A stretch of DNA of 64,000 nucleotides from Diatrype stigma (taxonomy: Eukaryota; Ascomycota; Sordariomycetes; Xylariales; Diatrypaceae): the NCBI GenBank assembly GCA_022225965.2, contig JAKJXP020000073.1:181872-245871 (forward strand), read 5' to 3'. Below the pieces are notes generated by a model, which saw only the letters and a list, made by a program, of their open reading frames with translations, made no database searches and was not told the origin of the DNA. Below are positions 35,324-48,800 of the stretch, piece after piece. Position 1 is the first letter of the stretch. The number at the start of each line of letters is the position of its first letter. The translations under genes and the position numbers were made by a program.

Positions 35324-37319
35324 ATGCTGCTAGCGGGGCCGGCAGATCGCCCTCCTCGTTGCTCTCGTTGGTGTTGACATCATTCTCGCCACCGGTCACC
35401 ACTTGCTCGGGCGGGGCCGAGGCGGGAGGCACGGTCGCCGTTGCCGTTGTCGTACCTGGCGCGGTCGCGGGCGCCTCCCCCCGCAAGCGGGCATCTGCTT
35501 TCAGAATGGCGGCCGCGAGGCCCCGCACGCCGGCCGCGATGAGCTCCGGCCGCTGCCACGCCAGGAGGCCCGGCTTGCCGGCCGCTCGGCGGGTGTAGAC
35601 CACTTTGAAGTTGTTGGCGCTGGCCCAGCCCGGGCACGCGTAATGGAAAACGGATGCGCCTGCTTCTACTGCTGCCGCGCTTTCGGCCTCGGCCTCGGCC
35701 TCGGCTTCAGCTTCGGCTTCTGCTCCTGCGCCCCCTGCTTCCGCATCGTTGCTCTCGTTGTTGTCATCGCCAAGGAACACCGTGATGCCCACCTTCGGCT
35801 TCGACTTCGGCTTCCTCTTTCTGCCTCTCGAGGCCTTCTTCGTCTCCTCCGCCGCCGCCACCTCCTCCTCGCCCTCGTCCCCGTTCTCCCGCTCGGAACT
35901 CTGAGCGCAGTTCGCCCAGAACCGCATCGCGGACTCGGGGCCGGGGAGCCAGGCCAGGTGCGTCAGGTTGATGATCTCGGTCGGCGCGAGCTCGCTCCGC
36001 GGGTCCAGCAGCCGCAGGATCATCAGCGTGTAGACCAGGAGGCCGGTCGGGGAGTCGCACAGGGCGTATGCGAGCGCGTTGGGCTCGCGCAGGGCCAGGT
36101 TGTGCAGACCGGTCATTGTTGTTGCTGTTGGGGGCGGCGCCTGTGTCTGCCGCTGCGCTTTCTTGATCTTATTACTGTGATTAGTAGATGACGGGGACAA
36201 CCGGGTACTGCCGCTGCCGACTCTACGCATAGCGGCAAAGTCTTCCGCCTGGTACCCTAATACCGGAGCGCGGAACAGCCTCGCGACCGAGTACTTGGCC
36301 CACTCGACGGGCGCCGCCTTGAACTTCGGCCGCGCCAGGGGCGGGGAGATGAGGTGCGTGCCCAGGCAGGAGTCGGCGTGGCGCGTGGCCAGGTGGCGGG
36401 CGAGCCGGTAATCGATCCCGGCCGGAGAGGCCGACCCGGCCGAGGCGTTGGTCACCAGGTAGTGGCGGTACGACAGCCGGCGCATCAGCGCGTCGAGCAT
36501 GCGCGCGGTGGTCGGGATCACGGGACAGTGGCTCGGCAGCGCATCGCTGAAGCCGAGCCCCGGCAGGGCGGGAATCACCAGATGGAAGGGCTGCTGGTCA
36601 TGGTCCTCGGGCTCCGTGAAGTGCTTGATCAGGTGCCCGAACGACAGGTTGGACGCGGGGAACGGCGGGATCAGGAGCACGGGCACCGCGTTCGCGTGGG
36701 GCGAGCGGGCGTGGATGAAGTGGAGCCGGACCGCTGGTGGTGGTGGTGGTCGTGGTGGTGGTGCCTCAGAGGACGGCGGCGATGTTGATGATGGCGATGG
36801 CGACACGGGAAAGCTGGTGCGAAACTGCGGCACCTGTTTGTTAAGCGCATCTTCCTGCGCCCTCCAGGAGTACTGTTCCAGCCTATGCGCAAATTAGCCA
36901 CTGCCAGTCAGCCAGCCCCTGATTCTTTTCTTCCCTGTGTGCTGGCAAAGAAAGAAAGGGGGCGCGAAGGGGGGGGTTGGTTATATTTACCAGAAGTCTA
37001 TAAGAGGCTCTACCTGGGGTTTAGGCGTCCACCAGAAACGCGATGTCGGTTCTCCCGGTTCGCGGGGCAATCTTGTGATCTCGAGCTTCTGTCTGGTGAG
37101 ATCCAAATAGCGCGAGGAGACCTGGACGTCGTCAGCCACAGTATGTCCTACATATGGTACATATGGTATAGAAATGAATGTTGCAGCAAGCCAATTCCCT
37201 ATCTAGTTAAAGATCGGCAGGACGGGAGAACGCACATGAATCCTGTATGGCTTGACTTCATCGGCTGCTGCTGCTGCGACTGCAGTAGCAGGACCAGCCT
37301 TAACGGTTTCGGAAGCCAT
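34974..37319 (-). CDS. epoxide-hydrolase-like alpha/beta hydrolase, probably non-classical
   Basis: Three exons on the minus strand: 37236-37319, 36991-37121 and 34974-36882, with GT-AG introns in phase, giving 707 residues. The N-terminus (about 24-100: PYRIHV, ITRLPREPGEP, VEPLIDFWLEQYSWRAQEDAL) matches the epoxide hydrolase N-terminal domain. The alpha/beta hydrolase fold follows with PALPGLGFSD (176-185) and the cap region (YALCDSPTGLL). Where classical enzymes carry the nucleophile in GGDWG, this one reads NASAGSASPAGID (216-228), so the catalytic Asp is missing or moved. I recall related fungal proteins with the same change, so it may be a distinct subfamily. Insertions of Ala-Glu repeats (about 35684-35728) and an Ala-Pro tail (about 35270-35320) add unusual low-complexity length. 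A small 3n intron may be hidden near 36130-36200, where a TACTAAT sequence occurs. Confidence 0.8.
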
Positions 37320-37400
37320 CTCTTAGCCTTGGTTAGTCGTTCACATTAACGGGGGTTGAGAAAGAAAAATATAGTATGATATAGCTAGTTGAAAGCTGCA

Positions 37401-37444
37401 CAGCGTAGAACAACAGCGTAGAACAACAGCGTAGAACAACAGCG
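37401..37444. repeat. 13-bp tandem repeat, 3.4 copies
   Basis: Unit CAGCGTAGAACAA, exact, just upstream of the epoxide-hydrolase-like gene's start. Confidence 0.95.
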
Positions 37445-39862
37445 GCGTTATAACTGGCTTAAACTACCATGAGAGACCAGAGCAGGAAGAGAAGGGAATC
37501 GCAAAAAGCCGGCCTAAGGCCGCACCGGCCAAGGTTATACTTGTAGTCATCGCGTCAAGAAATAAAAAAGCTGCGAAAATACGACGGACCAAAGCCAACC
37601 CAATCGCCTCTCCCTCTTTTTCCTGCTGTTTAATTTCCTGTCGCCGCTTCGTCGGCATCCCGTGGACCTGAATTATAATCCGGTGTCCCAGGGTCGCTCG
37701 TAGCTGCGCCAACTCAGTGGCTTGAACGCGCTGCCCGCGACCCTGATTTCCCGCTGTGGCTCGGTCTTCTCTACCGCAACGGGCCTAGCGGTGACATAAA
37801 ACAGGGCAGAAATGCTGAAACATGGCATGGGGGCGGGCAAGCGGCAGGCTAGAAGCTCTCGAATCCCTGCCAGATCGTTCAGGGTCTTACAGGGGCAAGG
37901 GGCAGAGGGCAGAAGGGGGGCGGGGGGCCGGGCAGGAATAAGTGGCGGTGCGTACGTGGACATATGCAATCACACCACGTGCATGGAGATGGGGAATCAG
38001 ACGGGCGCGTGAATCTCGCTACCAGATAATCGTTCTAGATCTTCTAGTCTAAGTCTAGTATATCCCTACCTCGTCCGAGCTGGATGGATGGGATGAGCAG
38101 GTACTATGTAAGGTATAAGGTGTCAAGTATGGGTTTATGTGTTGGCGGCTCAAATGTCGAATCAAGCTCATGTACTTGACGGTTTACTGCGGTAAGTCTT
38201 CACACACTAACATAGATAGGGCAAGTAAGATACTGCTGCGTAATATGTGCCTGGCTGTCATTCGATGAACCAGCTTCCTGTGCAACCCGCCAGCAAAGAT
38301 CGCCGTCACCACGGCACCTTAACACCAGTGGAAAGCCCCTATTATCCTATACCACCCGAACTTCCACTATAGAATGACAGCACGATTATTGTGGTCGCGT
38401 GTATGGAGATGAATCCACATGTTCCTGCATTCTGACACCTTGGCTCTATACCTAGTGCTAGTGCTGCTGCCCGAATCATCTGTACAGCACCGCTCCGGCC
38501 CCTCGATACACGTTGCTAGTCTAGGTCTTCCCTAACTTCCTACCGATGGCTAGATACTGAGGACCTATCATGGATTCGACCGTAGATAAGGCATGTCGTG
38601 CCTGAACGTGGGATGTGGAAGTGGCTGAAGTAGCAGATGCAACAGCCTTGGATCGTCGGTGGATCGTGCCTCGGGTACCTAAGAGGGCGCCCGCGTTTAG
38701 GCTCATCCGCACCGGCCCGAGCCAGAGACGCCATATAACAGACTATCGCCCCCTTAGTCAGCGGTGTTACCCACGAGTGACGTGTGGAAGGCAAGGAAGG
38801 GGACTGCTCGTCGTTCGTGACTAGGTCCTCTGCTGGTAGGCTTATATAACCGAGTAAGATCCACTCCGAACTACCATGTTCCTTTTTAAAAGAGCAATGA
38901 GATACGTTTAGGTAAGGAGACATAGGGGTTAAGGTGAGAGACGTGTATACTAGAAGATACTTGTAACCCGGTTCCCAGTTTGAAGATCATACTTAACCGT
39001 GAAAAGGATGTCTTCCGGTCGACCATGTTGACAGTTGTTGCTGCTACCATCCTGGGTGACATTTGGAGCCAGACCTGACCCTCTCATCCATCAGAGAGTG
39101 TCACTATGTGCAAAGCTCAGATCTGCTCACACGTGATGAACGACGTCACAAAGCCAGGTGTCATCACATTTGTGGGTATGATAACATATATACGAAGACT
39201 ATTCCTCGTAGTGTGGTCGCTATCCTGAAAAGATCCTGGGCATAGCTATTAATGTGCTAGGTTCGGGTGCAGTTGTTATACATTTATACGCTCTATGATG
39301 AATGGCCATGTATTGCCTTCACGATGGCAATCGGGATTATGTCCGGTGTCGCAAATTAAGAGCCACCACCATTGACTGGAAGCAATATCAATAAAACAAG
39401 TCCCGGGTGGCACAGGACAGCGAAGCATGGGAAGGTGCAAGCGGTATTGCGCTTTATGGAGGCAGATATAACCCATGAGACGAGCATGTAAGTATAATGA
39501 GCGGAAGGACAAGATTGGCCTTCATGATGACAATGTCAACTGTTCTCCTGGCACAGTATAAATCATGGCTATGCCGAGAAAGTAACATGATTCTTTGCTA
39601 TTTTTAGGCTCGGGCGTGATGATTATTGATTATTCGGATTCTATCTTCACAGACTTCTCTTTATAGGGGGTTAGTCCATCGATATGTGAGACTTTCCGGT
39701 AATGCAGCTTTCTCGTTATTCGAAGACGTTGCAAGTCAAATCACTGATTATCATTGATCCATATATACTTGGAAGTTCGTAGTGCTCGTTTACTCCTATG
39801 AGAGCTTCCACCTGAACATGCTTTATACAATATATTATATGGTAAGCTACAGGGCGGGGGGG

Positions 39863-39872
39863 NNNNNNNNNN
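39863..39872. other. assembly gap (10 N)
   Basis: Ten N bases between a G-rich run (GGGCGGGGGG) and a C-run at 39876-39898. Flanks carry an inverted pair TAAGCTACA and TGTAGCTTA, so the locus is a G:C hairpin that probably broke sequencing. True gap length is unknown. Confidence 0.95.
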
Positions 39873-42859
39873 CTACCCCCCCCCCCCCCCCCCCCCCCAG
39901 AAATGTAGCTTATGAACTCGGTCCTTGAATGCTCGGGATGTATGGGAGCCTGAATTATTCCCCATACCGTACCATGAAAGACTACTTGGTTATCACAGGT
40001 GCCAACCTGCTTACCTTAAATACCGCCGGATATGACGCAGCTCTGCGCAGCTCTAATTCATTATATGTCAAGAGGTCAATATGTTCTCAAGGGATATCGC
40101 AGGAGTCACGTGCTCTCCTCGTCCCAGTAAGATCGTCGTCATCAACTCTTCTACCTGTTGTTATGGGCTTTCTATGCCAAGATTTCATGCTGAATACCTA
40201 AACTAGCATACCCAAGACAATCATGAGCCCCTCCCCTATCTTACCCTTTAAGCTGGAAATCACAAATCCTAGGCATTGCTTCGAAATACCCCGTCCTCGG
40301 AAGTACGGAGTTTACCACGTAGTATGGTTTCTCCAGGTCAAGGTAGAATGAGGACACTGTTATGTCACTGGAAGATGACGGCTCAGAAACACGAATATAC
40401 AGAGACGGGCGTTCAATAATACGTTACAGGACAAGAGGTATCAAGTATCACCGTAACGATGGCTGCTATATTTTTATATACGAAGTAGTATAGCGGTATA
40501 AAGGGGCCACCATTACCACAATGCGTAGGCTCTCCCACTGTCAACACCCTTTATGTGCGTCCCATAACACACCGTCAAAGGTAAGATATATTGTCCTTGG
40601 AAAGATGATCTATAGCTATTGACATACGAGAAAACCAAATGAGCTAGAATTGTTATTTGTTTATACTTGTGGTCAGCAAGATTATACCAACCAATGGGCA
40701 TATAGTCGAAGTAGCTATGCTGGAGGAATATATGTCAGTTAACCGGGCTAGGATTTGTAACCCAGAATAACCATGACGGAATAGAATCACATGGGAATGG
40801 CTTACAGGACCTGTTCGGCTTCAGAGTACCTAAGCGGGTGTTTAGGGGAGTTCATCCTCTTATCATAGTCATACCCCTTAGCTGTGATCTATTAGAAAAG
40901 CAGGCCATTGCTGTCTCTCACTTCGAGCGTACAACTATCCTCTTTAACAACAGCCGTATCTATGCAGTGATCTGGTCCCATTTCCCTTCTCGGTTCCAGG
41001 GCTTTTCATATTAGTGTGACGCATCTGCCACTCGGCTTTGGGGTTTCTATAAGATATAAACTCCTTTGCTCGGAAAGGGGTTGCCATCAGCATGACGCCG
41101 AAAAGGAGTGAGAATACCAAAAGATGGCTTACCTCGTGTTGGGACTACTTTTGATTGGCAGTGACAGGATAATTAATACGCAGATATTAGTTAATGCTGC
41201 CTAATGATGGATATAAAAGAACGAACATCTGGTTCATATAAAGATGGCTCCTTGGAATGATTACGATTTCGGTTGGTTGTGAACACTATGTTAGGGAACT
41301 TGGTCAATGGCCGTCATATATTATATTTCCTGCCCATGGGCTCAGACTTGCCCTTTGTCAAATGGAAATTGTATACCTGGAAGATGTGACCTGTGTCTTC
41401 ACTCAACAATGGGGCTCCCGGGCGCCGGGGGGAAGGAAAACAAAGTAAAGGGGTAAGTCATAACTCCTACTATCCCCTACTATCTCATGGCTCATACCGC
41501 CCCAACGTCAGTATAGAACAGGAAGCATAGCCAGATCTTGTCTCTTGACGGCCAAGATATCCAACGAGTTCTCTGCCCTGCCCCGGCTCGAGCACTGTCT
41601 TTGTCAGAGGCCTGTGTAAGATAGCATTACCCATGATAGCGGCGACCCAACAGTGGCCCTATATATTGGGAGCTTCCCCCCTCTTTGTTTCCAAGGGAGG
41701 AGTAGAAATTATTGTTATTCTATTTCCTACCTAGAATACAGTCTCTCCTGCCTTTCACTCTGTGTCGACAAATCCCCTGACAGTCTAGATGATTGACTAC
41801 GTATACTTGTCGCTTCATTCTAACAAAGACAGCATGCATACATTATGAGAATCGAACATTGCCTCGACGGACCTCCATCAGTTCATATCATATTGCATTG
41901 TTCTCAAAGAGACCGCTCCTTGTGGTCATGCCCTTGATTGTGATTATCATAGACTATGTGATTTCAGTCAGGCTTGCTTGTAACATAGCGCCGACTTGCT
42001 TCCGGCGTTTCTTCAAGGGGAATGTAAAGGGGTATCCGATTTTTACAAAACTCACGGGCTATTCTGGTCTAGACGAGGGTGAATCGCATCTCAGTGTGTA
42101 GGCTTAAGATCACTACAACATCTAGGTAATTCAACTACAACATTTGTTCCATGGACGGATATCACTCTAGTTCGACGACGGCACTCGTGACGAAGAAACT
42201 GGGAGCTTCCCGTTTTGCTCCGATCTGTTGACTTTCGGACTGCTTCAATCGTCGGCAAGACATACTCTTTACAGCCGAACTGGAACGATTGTTTCGATCC
42301 AGGTCTCCAGGTCGCCATCTAGTTACGTACCCCTCATAGAATCAACGAGCAGCTGCTGCCGCAACTACGTGCCGATAACTCGGCCCAGCTGCTTCTCCGC
42401 CGCCGGAAGGCATGTTACGTGTGGAGGTATGTGTCCGTGGAGAATGGCCTTAATGGCTTACTCGCCCGGGGGGTGTTGCATCGTCAGCCACGTGCAGAAC
42501 AAAAGCCGATGTTACAGTAGGTAGGTAGGCTCCGGCCGGACCACTGCTACCTAAAACTGACCACCGCTCGCAGCCCCTATATATCGGAGGCGTAAGTAAC
42601 CTGGCGAAACGAAACGAGACGCCCACCACGCACGCCATGTGGTGTAACGTGCGATCTGTCTGGCCGTGGTGCGACACCAACTACCGAGCGTTTACGAAGG
42701 TACCAGTAGAAGCGTGCGTGGGACATTACGTATAGTGTGTACGCTGCGCTTGGCTGATAGGTGAAAAGGCGGCTGATCATTGCCTACGCGCCGTCACCGA
42801 TGGGAGGGAAGCCGAAACGAAACCAAAGCAGGCTACGGAGACGGGAGCCGAACATCTCC

Positions 42860-42886
42860 GCTTTGCGCTTTGCGCTTTGCGCTTTG
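42860..42886. repeat. 7-bp tandem repeat (GCTTTGC)n
   Basis: Nearly four exact units. Confidence 0.95.
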
Positions 42887-45800
42887 ATAATCGGTCGGCG
42901 TGAGCCATATATGTAGCCGGGTAGTGTATTTACATATGCGTAGACCGAGAAGGAGGTTTTTTTTGAAACACCCGCGCCCACGTCGGACAACATCATGATT
43001 GCAGATAGTCGATTTATTACGATGATGATGATGATGCTGATGATGGTGGCCGCGATGTGATGATGGTGGGATGCCACGGCGGTGCTACTATACCATAAGT
43101 TACTTACCATGGTATGCGCGAGTGCGTGTGTGTTTCGGCCCTATTATGCGGGGTATGCTGCGCTGATATCGTGAACTACAACGATTCAGGAGGCACCTAT
43201 TACGACGTTGACGTTGCGATCCGTATCCCTGGTAAGCTGCCAATGCCAATACGTGGTAACATCACCCGAACACCACCTGCGGATGCATGCGGCCAAACTC
43301 CTGTCTGACAAAACAAGCCTTGTACAATACATAGTATACACATAGTATACTATCAATCATACTATCAATTGTACTATCAATTATGTAGGTAGTAGTTCAC
43401 CACGTAAATACTAGAGTCTCCCCCAATGCCGAAACCCACACCCCCCATGTGGTTTAGGGCCACCCGCTCTCGCACTCTTGTCTTGTTTGTTTCTCCGTCC
43501 CTAGTCCAGGAAATAAGAAAGATCGAACAAGTTTTCCGGCCGGCACTTCGTAGTAGTCTGGTCAGGAATAAAGTGGTGATGCGAGAAGATCAGCAAGCGG
43601 ACACGACGGAAAAAGTACGGCTGCTGCTAAGGAACGATCACCGCGGGGCAAGTAATTTTCCTGCAATCAGCGGCTCCGACGCTTCGACGGATCGGTTGGC
43701 TCGTCCCGGCTCTCTACAGTACGTCGGTACATTCTACGTAGTTAGGTACATTATCGTACTAACTAGTAGCAAGCCGCCTGGATGATCTGCCTTCCCTGAG
43801 GTCTGGGTGTGGGTCGACTCTATGAATAGACCATAGCATAGCATAGCGGCTTGTACGAAGTTGTACTTTTGTATTGTACCTTACAATACACTGACGGGCG
43901 AGCACAGGGGGCGAGGCGAGCACATGAGAAAGCTGCTAAACTTCTTCTGGTCGTCTGCACAGCCACCGGAAGCGCAACCTTGTCAACCGATCGATCCCCT
44001 TCTTATTGCCAGTAACAGCTATTGATTGATATGAACTGAGTCCACCGCATGAAATAACAGGCCTGCATACATATGCCATCGCATATTAATACCGACCTAA
44101 GGTACGGTACAGCAGGAAACTAGCTATCCACCGTCTTCTGGGAAGCCATTACGGGAGATTTCTTGGTAAGCTAAGGGTATAAAGCATCCGAGTTGCATGG
44201 ACGCGGGAGATAGGATAATGGGGTCCGAGATCATCATCTCGATTCTTTTTGATAGCTGGGAGTTATACCGGCTTAGGAATAGCTCTCGATCTCAAGTTCT
44301 TTTTGTTGTTGTCATTGCTTATTATTGCTCACACGAATGTTCGGCTGATCTACTTCGTACCGTCTCTCGCTTTGCCGACCTTTTTGCAAGATAAGCAATG
44401 GTACATAGTACGCAGACAGACACAAGGCCAACAAGCGAGCGACCCTGCCGCCGAGATGACTCTGACCGGTAGGCCGGTCACACAAGCAAAGGCAAAGAGA
44501 GGCATTGGCAGCAGAGAGACTATGTAGAGCCTCAAGAGCCCAATCACGGCTTTTCCCGCCCAGACGAAAGCAGCGCGAGACAGGGTCGAGGCCACGAGAG
44601 AGTGACGAAGATTACAGATGTGTTATAGATGTAATATAGATGTGTTATGACTCGGCTAACCGAGTAAGGCTAGGGTCTCGGTACACCGTAGCCGTAGCCT
44701 GTCAATCATCATCAGCCGATGGGAGCAGGCAGGGTGGCAGGGAGGCAGGGAAGCAGGGTGGCAGGGGGGTGCGAGGATCTCTTCAGCTTCGACACTACCG
44801 AGCCCCTTGTCCCCGCCTTGCGACTGGGGCTGGGGGGGGGGGGGCATTGTCGCCGTTCGGGAAGGTAACGCGAAGGAAGCTGCCTGCCGCCTCGGGACCG
44901 AAGAACCCCAAGTAGCAAGTTCTACCGCTCAACTGTCCTACCGTTCTACCGCTGGATTGTACGCACATACTAGTTACTGCTATACCGCTCTGCCGCTTTA
45001 CCGCGCTCTCTCGCCTGCTTTATCGATCCAATATTCCAGTTATTTATACTCTGCGGTCTCCGCCCCCTAACTATATAACAGCGCCGCACCGCACCCCATT
45101 ATTATAAAATACGCTGTGCTATGCCGTGTATAAGTGCTTCATTCCTAGGCAATAGCTTAGGCGATAGCCTGGGTAATAGTAGCTCTAATAGTATACTTGC
45201 TTGCCCTGCTCAGGTAGCAAAGGTACCTACCTGGTTAAATCCGGGCGAGTATGTACCTATCCCCGTTCCCCACAGGCCCCAAGAGGCTGAATCTACAAAA
45301 AAAGTTCCCTGTGGGAACTCGCTTGCAGCCGGGAACTGCAACTGTCGGAGCCGAAACTTGGAAATCGTCATGCACCTGCCCGTAACGATGATTCCAGTTA
45401 CCGGCGCTCAGCCTGCTTGTGACCTCACACGCACTTCCTACATGCTCGTAGGTAGTATATAGATTGATTACTATGCACCCTACTTGCATTCTTGCTGTAG
45501 TTGAAACCTGTTTTTTGTTTGTTTTGGTTGGGTTGGTCGTTGGTTGTTAGTTGCTTGTTTTCCTAGTTCCTGTTCCTATAACTGGCACATGGCTCCGCTC
45601 GGGAATAATGAATCAGTGTCAGGAAGTAGGCTGGCAAGAGGCCGGTAAGATGATGCGATTGTTCCCCAATTCTTAATTATTTCCTATCGCTCTCGGCTTC
45701 TTGCGGTCCGACTATACGCCTTAGTCGGGCCTGCTAACGGTGGCTACGGTGGCTACGGTGGCTGCTGCCTCAGGTTGACTGCCTCATTACACTATTTCGT

Positions 45801-48800
45801 ACTCGGCACGGATATAGGGATGGCACGAAGGTTTGCGACTTAACTCAAGCGGGCTACTTCGTCGTATCATCAGGCCATCTGTAGTAGGCGCGCTTATACC
45901 CGAGTGAGTATATGCGGTTTACAGGTATGGCCCACGAGGAGGCGGCACGGCGCCGTGCATTAATCGCTTTGTTGGTGGTGTCGGTGTCGGTGCCGGTGTC
46001 GGTGCCGGTGCCGGGCTACAGAGTCAAGCTTGCCTGTGCACACACCGATGGTCCAATATCGTGTGCGTGTGCATGTCTAACAACTACGGTAGTGACACTT
46101 TCCAAATTCCACGAGATGCTTCTATACATCGTATGACACTAGACGTCAATGCTATGTAATAGCAGCTCGAGCACCGTTGGCTGGTCCATCACGGATTGTC
46201 CTTCATTCAACACATGCCGGACGGAGCTTGCACAGGTACGTCGTACATACATCCAATAACCACATCCAATACATGTACAACCGGATAAGCACCTACGAAT
46301 AAGCAGTAAATCTGTGCCGATTGCCGGGCTTTGCTTACCCGACTGAGGTATCCACGCGTGCCACGATACTTGGATGGGTACCTACCTACCTCGGTAGTTG
46401 CTCTCTGTATTGCAGGGATGCCCACATAAGTCCACGAGAGTCGGGAGAGACAAGCTTACTTCCAGTACCACCGCGGCCCACGAGGCACACCCACCCGGTG
46501 GTACTTATGTGTGTGGTAATTCAGGCGGTATCTGCTATAGGAGGAACTACGTGATTATTTGGAAAGATGGACGTTTTGAATGTGATGAACAACTTCACTA
46601 TAAGCAAGGCTGGTATGGTATAGTGGTTGGCATAGTTGGTAATCAATGGCCCGGCTGGAACTATCCGAACATCGATCGTGCTTCATAACTGGTGTTAGTT
46701 ACCTCTTTGGGACTATAAGGTACGTCGTACAAGAATGCCTTTTCGAGGTTAGCGCGCGGTGGACCGGCGGTTGCAGCACGATGAAATTGCATCGGTACTG
46801 CTTGCTGCTGCTCACTACCATAGTTAATAATAGTACATACAATAGCAGAGGTACTTCGTACATTCTATTTTCTGGGGAAAAGAACAGCAGCTGTTCTATT
46901 GTCTCGGCCGGTTGGTTCCCTTTTCGTGATAGCTTGGCACGCCCGCCCGGGCATGAAGGAGAAGGAGGTCATCGCATCATCTGGAAGATTGATGATTGAT
47001 TGTTGATTGTTGGTGATGACGAACGCCCACACACACGCCCACACACACACAATCGATCAACGAGGTATGTGCCGTACGTGCGTGAGCGCGAGTGCGTGCG
47101 CGCACGTGGTAGTTAAAGCCGGACCCCATAATGTCGGGAGCGTCGCCCGATGATGCTTCGTCGATGACGACGACGAACCTCGCTCCTCTCTCCGATGTCA
47201 TTCAGATGCCCATGGAGTGTTGCTGGCTAACTACATACGTACCTTATGTATGTACATACGTAGCCAGCTCCCGATGATCGGCGGAATGGGATACTCACCG
47301 TAAGCGATCCCACTCTGCGCCGGAATAATTGGTTGAGATTGGATTAGCGAGCGAACAAGACCCCCCCGCGCCTCCCTACCTGCTATGATGATGAGACGTC
47401 GTGTTGCCTCTTTACTGTTGGTCAGGGTTTTGCAATAGCTTCCCCTGTATTGGATGCGAGCATCGGGCGTACACCTATACGGAGCGGTGACTGGAGGCCC
47501 TTTCACATCATGTAGTAGTAACTACGGAGTAGGCGAATCTGTAAATTGATGTGTAAAATCGGGTTGAAAGCTTCACATCGTTTCGGACAATATTATCAGA
47601 CCCGCTGGATTCTATCGAACGGAATCAATCCATCATGGATGGATACACCCAACTACATAACCAATGGATGTACGAAGTACTATGTACGTACGCACTGCTG
47701 CTGCGTATCCTCATACCCTGGACCGTGTACCGAGAAGCAGGGGGTATCCCAGAGCCTGCTAGAATTGCCGTCATTCGTCAGATCGAACGAGGTGCCCATT
47801 CCCCTTCGCACCAAAAATAGACCCAGCAGAACGGGAAGCAACACCACGTGCATGCATGTTTTCTCCTTTGTAGGGCGGCGTCTTGCATGATGATAGTCGA
47901 TAGATGTGAGAGCTTTTGCTTCGCGGTTGGGAGCGTGTTTCGACCGGAGCTGAGCATATGTAGGCTATTACCTATGTAGGCTACATAGGTAGGTGATTAT
48001 CTGACAGTTCTGACGTGAGTTCTCTCGCATCTGCAAAATACCTAGTCCACTACCTACGATACGATCCGTGGAGATCGGGGTAAAGATGCGATCGAGGGGG
48101 GGCGCTGCGGGCCTTTTGCTTGCTCTCACTTCATTCCTACCCATTCCTCTCATGCTTGCGTGCCTACTAGTCCCAGTGCAGGAACGACAGTATGGGATTT
48201 GGGCCAGGATTGCCATACACACCTCTACCTACGCCGCAATCCCTACGTACATGACAAGCACCTCACTGGGCAGATATGCCTCGCAACTAGGCCTGACTAA
48301 CAAGGCTCTGCACAGATCTTGAACCTCGTTACCGCGCGCTGACGCTGGCACATGGTGAACAGGGTTTGCTGCCCATTGCCTCCCATGTCGTTCAGGCTTG
48401 CCAAAGCTTGGCTTTTCAGAAAAACATGTTGTTCAGGGTCCTCGCGTCGGTTTCGGTTTCAGACACTCGCACCCATTGGGACAGCTCGTTACCGCACTTG
48501 CACAAGTGCTGATGGCATGCTGAACAATACAGACATCCTCTCTATACCCTTTGCTCCTCGTGGGAGGGCGCGGGGTTGGTGCCCCGAAACGGCAAGTTCG
48601 CTGCTGCTGCTGACTGTTGTAACCTGTTGTGCTGCGAAACCCCGGCTGGGACCAATCGCCGTGCATCCCCCTCCCCCTTTAATGGTTCTAGAAGCTCTGG
48701 GGTGGGAAGGGCAGGGCAGAGGGGGAGGGAGGCGGTAGGGGCTGTCAAGCGATGTGACCACAGCCTTTTCCTTATATGCACGCATACTGGCACTGCTGCT

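Noticed and set aside
46598..46660. tRNA-like GGTATAGTGGTTGGCATAGT stretch
   Set aside because: Resembles an A box, but no matching B box or cloverleaf arms follow.
46398..46688. 96-residue Trp/Gly/Cys-rich frame suggestive of a small secreted protein
   Set aside because: No signal peptide at its start and no family features; likely chance.
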